The notes below the pieces were generated by a model. It worked only from the letters and a program-made list of their open reading frames with translations, had not been told where the DNA came from and did no database searches. A stretch of DNA of 64,000 nt, taken from positions 500,401 through 564,400 of the forward strand of contig NZ_MOBR01000009.1 of assembly GCF_003732705.1 (NCBI RefSeq), read 5' to 3'. This stretch comes from Pseudomonas frederiksbergensis. Its GTDB lineage: Bacteria > Pseudomonadota > Gammaproteobacteria > Pseudomonadales > Pseudomonadaceae. A program made the position numbers and the translations under genes. This document shows, piece by piece, positions 24,501 to 33,500 of this stretch; positions within the stretch are counted from its first letter, which is position 1; each line of letters starts with the position of its first letter.

Positions 24501-27500
24501 GCCAGCGGCAGCAGGTCCGAGGTGATGTGTTCGCAGTCCAGCGGAATCAGGTTGGCCGGAACCGTTATTTCCTTGCCGCTGCCAACCGCTGCGGCCAGTG
24601 CCGCGAGGGTCGGCTGGCTGAACAGCACGCGCACATCGGCGCTCAGTTCGGCCTGGCGCATCCGTTCGATCAGCGTGACCGCCAGCAGCGAGTGGCCGCC
24701 CAGTTCGAAAAAGTGATCGTGACGACCCACGCGTTCGACCTTGAGCACCTCGGCCCACAGACGTGCGAGGGTTTCCTCGACTTCGCCTTGCGGCGCTTCG
24801 TATTCACGGCTGGCGTAGGCGTCCGCGTCTGGGGCAGGCAGCGCACGGCGGTCAAGCTTGCCGTTGGCGGTCAGCGGGAATGTTTCCAGCACCACGAAAG
24901 CGCTCGGCACCATGTATTCGGCCAGCGAGGCGGCCAGTTCGGCACGCAGGTCCTGCACCGACAGGGTCGTGTTTTTATGCGCAATCACGTAACCCACGAG
25001 GCGTTTGGGTCCTGATTCGTCCTGACGCGCCAGCACCACGGCGTCTTTCACGCCGGCGCACTGGCCCAATCGCGCCTCGATCTCGCCCAGTTCGATGCGG
25101 AAACCACGGATTTTCACCTGGTCGTCGTTGCGACCCAGGTATTCGACATTGCCGTCCGGCAGCCAGCGACCGAGGTCGCCAGTGCGGTAGAGCAAGGCTT
25201 GCGGCTCAGCGCTGAACGGGTCGGCGACAAACTTCTCGGCGGTCAGCTCAGGGCGGTTCAAATACCCTTTGGCCACGCCATCGCCACCGATATACAACTC
25301 GCCCGCGACGCCAACCGGCACCGGGTTGCCCTGCGGATCCAGCAGGTAAAGCCGCGTATTGCCCACCGGGCGGCCAATTGGAATGCTGCCCGCGCCGGCT
25401 TTCTTGATTTCGTAGGTCGCCGAGAACGTGGTCGCTTCCGTCGGGCCGTAGCCGTTGAGCAGATGCTGTGGCGCGCCTTCTTTCAATACGCGGCTGATCA
25501 CTGCTGGATCGAGCACATCGCCACCGACGATCAGGTAACGCAACTGGCCAAACACCGACATCAAACCGGCGGCGTATTGATGGAACAGACCTGCGGTCAT
25601 CCACAACACGCTGATTTTTTGCTCAAGCAGCAATGACTGGAAGCGTTCCTGGGAGAGCAACACGTCCTGCTCGACGATCACCACGCAACCGCCATTCAGC
25701 AATGGCGCCCAGACGTCGAGGGTGCTGGCGTCGAAGGCCGGGTTGGAGGCAAACGCCACGCGATCCTGAGCGTTGAATTCGGCGTAACCGTTGTTGATCA
25801 CCAAGCGGTTGATCGCCCGGTGTGGGACCAGCACGCCTTTCGGCGTACCGGTCGAACCCGAGGTGTACATGATGTAGGCCGGGGATTCGCTGGACTGTGG
25901 CAGGTGTGGGTCAGTAGTCAGGTGATCGAGGGTTACGCTGTCCAGATCAACACGCTGAACCTCTTCAGGCACCGTCGTCGTGCTCAGCGTCAATACAATC
26001 CGCGCCCCGCTGTCCTGCACCATGAAACCCTGGCGCTCGACCGGCGCACTGATGTCCAGCGGCACAAAAACCGCCGCACATTTGAGGACCGCCAACTGGC
26101 TGATCAACAGTTCAAGCGAACGCTCCAGCAGAATCGCCACGCGATCCCCCGGTTGTACGCCGAGGCCGATCAGATGGCGGGCCAGGCGATTAGCCCGGAG
26201 GTTGAGTTCGTTGTAAGTCAGGCTTTGCGTGTCGTGAACCGCCGCGGTCGCCTCCGGGCAAGCCAGAACCTGCGCCTCGAACAGCCCGTGAACGGTTTTG
26301 TCCTGGGGATAGCTGCGTGTGGTCGCGTTGAAATCCACCAGCAGTTGCTGACGCTCGGCGGACGGCAGGATCGGCAGGCTGAGCAGCGCGGTGTGTGGCG
26401 CCTGCTCCAGCGCATCGACCAGATGCTCCAGCGCGGTATTCAGATAGGCGCAGATTCGCTGGGCGCCGATTTGCGGCATGGCCAGCGCGGTCACGCGGAA
26501 GCCTTTGCCCAGATCATCCACCGACAGGGTCAGCGGATAATTGGTGCGCTCTTCGTTACTCAGGGATTCGATACCCTCCCACGCCGCCAGGGTTTCGTTT
26601 GAATGCGCATGGGCAGCGCTGTGGCGGTAGTTGAGCAACGCGCTGAACAACGGCAACGGCGCGACGACTCCGCTGCAACGCTGGGCCAGGGCCAGCGAGG
26701 CGTGTTCGTGTCCCAGCAAACCGCTCAACCGGGCGTGGGTGGCTTTTACCCCGTCACGCACACCGAGTTCGCCGAGGCTCACGCGCAGCGGCAAGGTGTT
26801 GATGAACATCCCCAGCGCCCGTTCGGCGCCCTCGCCGCCCTGCATCCGGCCCATCAAAACGGTGCCGAACACCACGTCTTCACGCCCCGAGACCCGGCCC
26901 AGCACCTGCGCCCAGGCCAAGTGATGCAGGCTCGCTGCGCTCACGCCCAATTGACGGGCCTGGGCTCGCAAACGCCGGCTCAGGTCGGCGCTGAGATCCA
27001 GCGCGGATTCTTCGATGTCGCTGCCATCGCCCCGTACATCCTGCAAACCGAACGGTAAGGTCGGCTCGTCGATATCGCCGAGCATGTCGCGGAAAAACGC
27101 TTCGTGCTCCTCGCGGCTGACACCCAGTCGCGCCTGGCCGACATAGTTGCGATACGGCACGGCTTCGCCCAGTTGCTCGGATTGCCCCAGCAAGTGCGCT
27201 TGCATTTCCTGCTGCACCACTTCCAGCGCAACGTGGTCGAGGGCCATGTGGTGGAACAGCAAAATCGCGACCCAGCGCTGGTTGGGGATGTCCTGGCTGA
27301 ACGCGATGCGCATCAACGGCGCCTGCTGCATATCGAGACGGTAATGCAGGGTGTCGAATTGTTCGCGCAAGCGGTCGGCAATCTCACCTTCGGCCGCATC
27401 GAGTTTGACTTCCTCGACCGCCAGTTGCGCTTTGCGCCATACCACTTGCACTGGCTCGTCGAGCCCCTGCCACACCACCGAAGTGCGCAGGATGTCATGC

Positions 27501-30500
27501 CGGTCGATCACGCCTTGCAAGGCATGGGCGAAGGCGTCCAGACGTTCGCGGTCGGCGACGGTGAACGTGGCTTTCAGCACATACGGGTCGCCCTTCGGCG
27601 CGGCAATGTGGTGGTAGAGAATGCCTTCCTGCAACGGCGCCAGGGGGTAGATGTCCTGCACGTTGCGCGCACCGCCCGAGACGGTCGCGGCGATACGGTC
27701 GATGGCGTCCTGGTCGAGTTTGACCAGGGTGAGCATGTCCGGGGTAATCTGGGTGCAACCCAAGCGAATGTTGTTGGCCGGCACCACGATTTCGTGTGCG
27801 CCACCGACTGCTGCGGCCAGCGCCGCCAGGGTGGGCTGGCCGAATAGCACGCGGATGTCTGCTGACAGGCCGATTTGGCGCATGCGGCCGATCAGGCTGA
27901 CGGCCAGCAGGGAGTGGCCGCCGAGTTCGAAGAAGTGGTCGTGGCGACCGACTTGTGGCAGGCCCAGCAGGTCTTGCCAGATGTTCGCGATGGCGATTTC
28001 GGCTTCGCCGATGGGGGCTTCGTAGGTGCGGGTGATGACGGAAGCGGAATCGGGTGATGGCAGGGCCTTGCGGTCGAGTTTGCCGTTTGGCGTCAAGGGC
28101 AGTTTGTCGAGATGGACGTAGGCGGCCGGGACCATGTAGTCCGGGAGTTGGGTTTGCAGGTGACGGCGGAGTGCGTCGATGTCCAGCACTTGCGGCGCGG
28201 TGTAGTAAGCAACCAGGCGTTTTTCACCGGGGATGTCTTCGCGGGCCAGGACGGCGGTTTCGTGGATGTCTTCGTGTTGGGCGAGTTTGGTTTCGATCTC
28301 GCCCAACTCGATGCGGAAGCCGCGGATTTTGACTTGGTCGTCGTTGCGGCCGAGGTATTCGATGTTGCCATCCGGCAGGTAGCGGCCAAGGTCGCCCGTT
28401 CTATACATCCGGGCGTTTGTGCTGAAGGGATCGTTGAGGAAGCGTTCGGCGGTGAGGTCGTCGCGGTTCAGGTAGCCGCGCGCCACGCCTGCGCCGCCGA
28501 TGTAGATTTCACCGGGGACGCCCAGCGGCACGGGTTGGCCGTATTCATCCAGCAAGTAGAACTGGGTGTTGGCGACGGGTTTACCGATGTGGGCGGCAAA
28601 ACCATCGTCGCGGTCCATCGAGACCCAACTGGAATAAGTTGTGGTTTCCGAAGGGCCGTAGAGGTTGCACAGGCGTTGAACCTGGGTCTGTTCAAACAGG
28701 TTTTCCACGAGGCTGCGTTTCAGCGCTTCACCGGCGACGTTGACCGTGTGCACGTTGGCACTTAGTCCGCCGGATTCCAGCAAGGCCTTGAGGGCCGAAG
28801 GCACGGTGTTGATCAGGGTGATGTCGTGTCGCAGTTCCAGCACATTAGTGACGACATCAATGCTGCCGCCCGAGGTCAGTGGTGCGAAGCATTCGTAGAC
28901 CGCCAAGTCGAAGTTCAGCGAGGTGGAGAACAGGGTTTTCGCCAACGTCGCGTCATCAAACGAACGATGCGCCCAAGTCAGGAAGTTCACCGTGTTGCGG
29001 TGTTCGATCATCACGCCTTTAGGCAATCCGGTGGAGCCCGAGGTGTAGATCACGTACGCCAGATGCGCCGAAGTCAGCCCGTCAATCGCAGGATTGGAGA
29101 CGGATTCGTCCTGCCAAATGCCGCTATCCAGATCGATCACCGGCATCGAAGCCTCAGCCAACAACCCCAAAGTCGCGGCCTGTGCCAACACCACGGCCGG
29201 CGCGCTGTCCTGCAACATGTAGGCAATCCGATCCAGCGGATAAGCCGGATCCAGCGGTACATAACCCCCGCCCGCCTTCAGAATCGCCAGCAACCCAACG
29301 ACCATCTCCGCCGAACGCTCAACACAAATTGCCACCCGCGAATCCGGCCGCACCCCCTGCCCGCGCAGGTAATGCGCCAACCGGTTCGCCCGCTCATTCA
29401 ACTCGCGATAGCTCAAGTGTTCCAAGCCATAAACCACCGCCACAGCATCCGGCGTCCGCTCAACCTGCGCCTCAAACAACCCATGAACCGTCTGCTCCAA
29501 CGGATAAACCGCGTCAGTCGCATTGAACTCAAACAGCAGTTTCAAGCGCTCCGCCACCGGCAACACCGACAACCGATACAACGACGCCTGAGGCGTCTGT
29601 TCCAGCGCCAACACCAGCCCTTCCAGCGCCGCATGCATATACGCACAAACCCGCGCCGCCCCAACCTGATTGGCCACCAACACCGTCAACTTGAAGCCGT
29701 TACCCAAATCGTCGACGTTCAACGTCAGCGGATAATTGGTGCGTTCCTCACCACTGAGCACCTCCATGCCGCGCCACGCGTCCACCGCTTGAGCCGATAC
29801 CGCGCCCACCGCACTGTGTCGATAGTTGAGCAATGCACTGAACAGCGGCGTCGGCGCGGTCACGCCACTGCACCGTTGCGCCAGGGCCAGCGAAGCGTGC
29901 TCATGCCCCAGCAACGCGGTCAGCCGCGCATGGGTCGCCTTGACCCCGGCTTTCACACCTTGGGCGCCGACATCCACGCGCAACGGCAAAGTATTGATGA
30001 ACATCCCCAGCGCCCGATCAGCGCCGTCGCCACCCTGCATCCGCCCCATCAGGACCGTACCGAACACCACCTCCTGCTTGCCGGACACCTTGCCCAGCAC
30101 TTGCGCCCAGGCCAGGTGCACCAGGCTGGCGGCACTCACGCCGAGCTGGCGCGCTTGTGCGCGAAGACGCAGGTCCAGCGCTGTTTCGACAAACCGGGCA
30201 TGTTCTTCGATGTCGCGGCCATCGCCCTGCACATCCTGCAAACCGAACGGCAGCGTCGGCTCATCGATATCCCCGAGCATCTCGCGGAAAAACGCCTCGT
30301 GCTCCTCGCGACTGACGCCAAGGCGCGCTTGCGCCACGTAGTTGCGATACGGCACCGCTTCAGTGAGTTGATCCGCCTCACCCTGCAAGAACGCCTGCAT
30401 TTCGTGCTGCACCACTTCCATCGCGGTGTGGTCCAGCGCCATGTGATGGAACAACAGCGTGGCGACCAGGCGCTGATTGGCTTCGTCCTGCGCGTAGGCC

Positions 30501-33500
30501 AGGCGCATCATCGGTGCCTGGCTGACATCCAGTCGGTGGTGGCGCGGGTCGAAGCGCTGGCTCAACTGCGCCACGGCATCCCCGGCGGCCGGGTCGAGCG
30601 TGACCTGCTCAAGGTGCAATTTCGCCTCGCGCCAGACCACTTGAGCGGGTGATTCCAGCCCATCCCAGACGACGCCGGTGCGCAGAATGTCGTGACGATC
30701 GATCACCACCTGCAACGCTTGAATGAACGCATCGAGGCGCTCGCGGTTTTCGAACGCGAACTGCGTCTGCAGTACGTACGGGTCACCCTGCTCGGCGGCC
30801 AAGTGGTGAAAGAGAATGCCTTCCTGCAACGGTGCCAGCGGGTAGATGTCCTGCACGTTACGGGCACCGCCGGGGACGGTGGCGACGATGCGGTCGATGG
30901 TGTCCTGGGTCAGGGTGGCCAGCGGCAGCAGGTCCGGGGTGATCCGCTCACAGTTCAGCGGAATCAGGTTGGCCGGAACCGTTACTTCCTTGCCACTGCC
31001 AACCGCTGCGGCCAGTGCCGCGAGGGTCGGCTGGCTGAACAGCACGCGCACATCGGCGCTCAATCCTGCTTGACGCATCCGCTCGATCAGCGTGACCGCC
31101 AGCAGCGAGTGGCCGCCCAATTCGAAAAAGTGGTCATGACGACCCACCTGCTCAACCTTGAGCACATCGGCCCACAGACGCGCGAGGGTTTCCTCGACTT
31201 CACCCTGGGGCGCTTCGTATTCACGGCTGGCGTAGGCGTCCGCGTCCGGGGCAGGCAGCGCACGGCGGTCAAGCTTGCCGTTGGCGGTCAGCGGGAATGT
31301 TTCCAGCACCACGAAGGCGCTGGGCACCATGTACTCGGCCAGCGAGGCGGCCAGTTCGGCACGCAGGTCCTGCACCGACAGGTTGACGTCTGGCCGGGCA
31401 ATCACGTAGCCCACGAGACGTTTGGGTCCTGTTTCATCCTGCCGCGCCAGCACCACGGCGTCTTTCACGCCGGCACACTGGCCCAATCGCGCCTCGATCT
31501 CGCCCAGTTCAACGCGAAAACCACGGATTTTCACCTGGTCGTCATTACGGCCCAGGTATTCGACATTGCCGTCCGCCAGCCAGCGCGCCAGGTCGCCGGT
31601 GCGGTACAGCAGCGCCTCCGGCCCGGTGCTGAACGGGTCGGCGACAAACTTCTCGGCGGTCAGCTCAGGACGGTTCAAATACCCTTTGGCCACGCCGTCG
31701 CCACCGATATACAACTCGCCCGCCACACCGACGGGCACTGGCCGCTGCCAGGCGTCCAGGACATAAACTCTGGTGTTGCCGACCGGGCGCCCAATCGGGA
31801 TGCTGCCCGTGCCAATGGCCTTGATCTCATAGGTCGTGGTGAAGGTCGTGGCTTCCGTCGGGCCGTAGCCGTTGAGCAGATGCTGCGGCGCACCTTCTTT
31901 CAATACGCGGCTGATCACTGCTGGATCGAGCACGTCGCCACCGACGATCAGGTAACGCAACTGGCCAAACACCGACATCAAACCCGAGGCGTATTGATGG
32001 AACAGACCTGCGGTCATCCACAACACGCTGATCTTTTGTTCCAGCAGCAGCGCGCGGAAACGTTCTTGCGAGAGCAGCACATCCTGCTCGACCACCACCA
32101 CGCAACCGCCATTCAGCAGCGGTGCCCAGACATCGAGGGTGCTGGCGTCGAAGGCCGGGTTGGAGGCAAACGCCACGCGATCCTCGGCGTTGAATTCGGC
32201 GTAACCGTTGTTGATCACCAACCGGTTGATTGCCCGGTGCGGGACCAACACACCTTTTGGCGTACCAGTGGAACCCGAGGTGTACATGATGTACGCCGGC
32301 GATTCGCTGGACTGTGGCAGGTGTGGGTCAGCAGTCAGGCTAGCGAGGGTTACGGTGTCCAGATCAACACGCCGAGCCTCTTCAGGCACCGATTCCGTGC
32401 TCATCGTCAATACAATCCGCGCCCCGCTGTCCTGCACCATGAAACCCTGGCGCTCGACCGGTGCGCTGATGTCCAGCGGCACATAAACCGCCGCGCATTT
32501 GAGAATCGCCAATTGGCTGATCAATAGTTCAAGGGAGCGTTCCAGCAGAATCGCCACGCGATCCCCCGGCTGCACGCCGAGGCCGATCAGGTGATGGGCC
32601 AAATGATTGGCCCGGGTGTTGAGTTCGCTGTAAGTCAGGTATTTCCCGTTATGGACCGCTGCGGTCGCCTCCGGGTGAGCCAGAACCTGCGCCTCGAACA
32701 GACCATGAACGGTTTTGTCCTGCGGATAGCTGCGTGTGGTCGCGTTGAAATCCACCAACACCTGCTGACGCTCGATGTCCGGCAACACAATCAGGTTATG
32801 CAGCGGCATATCCGGGGTCTGTTCCAAGGCCCTGGCCAGTCCCGCCAGCGCCGTCAGCATGTAATCGCCCACCCGTTGCGCGCCAATTTCCGCCAGCGCC
32901 AGCACGCTCAAGCTGAAGCCTTCGCCGAGGTCATCCACCGACAGTGTCAGCGGGTAGTTGGTGCGCTCTTCACCGCCCAGGGATTGCAAACCCGCCCACG
33001 CTTTCAGCGACTCAGGGGTCGGCACCTGCGCCGTGCCACTGTGCCGGTAATTGAGCAGCGCCCCAAACAACGGCGCCGGTGCCGGCACCCCGCTGCAACG
33101 CTGGGCCAATGCCAGTGAGGCATGTTCATGACCGAGCAACGCCGCCAGGTCGGCATGGGTGGTTTTGACGCTGTCGCGCGCGCCCTGCCCGGCCAGTTTC
33201 ACCCGCAGCGGCAAGGTGTTGATGAACATGCCCAAGGCCCGATCGGCCCCGTCACCGCCCTGCATACGGCCCATCAGCACCGTACCGAACACCACGTCTT
33301 CGCGCCCGCAAACACTGCCCAGCACCCGCGCCCACGCCAAGTGATGCAGGCTCGCGGCACTCACCCTCAACTGCCGGGCCAGGGCCCGCAGGCGAAGGCT
33401 GAGCGACGCGTCGATCGGCAGATGAACTTCCTCGATCAGCGGATCACGTTCAGGCACACCGGCCAAACCGAAGGGCAGCGTTGGCTCATCGACATCGGCC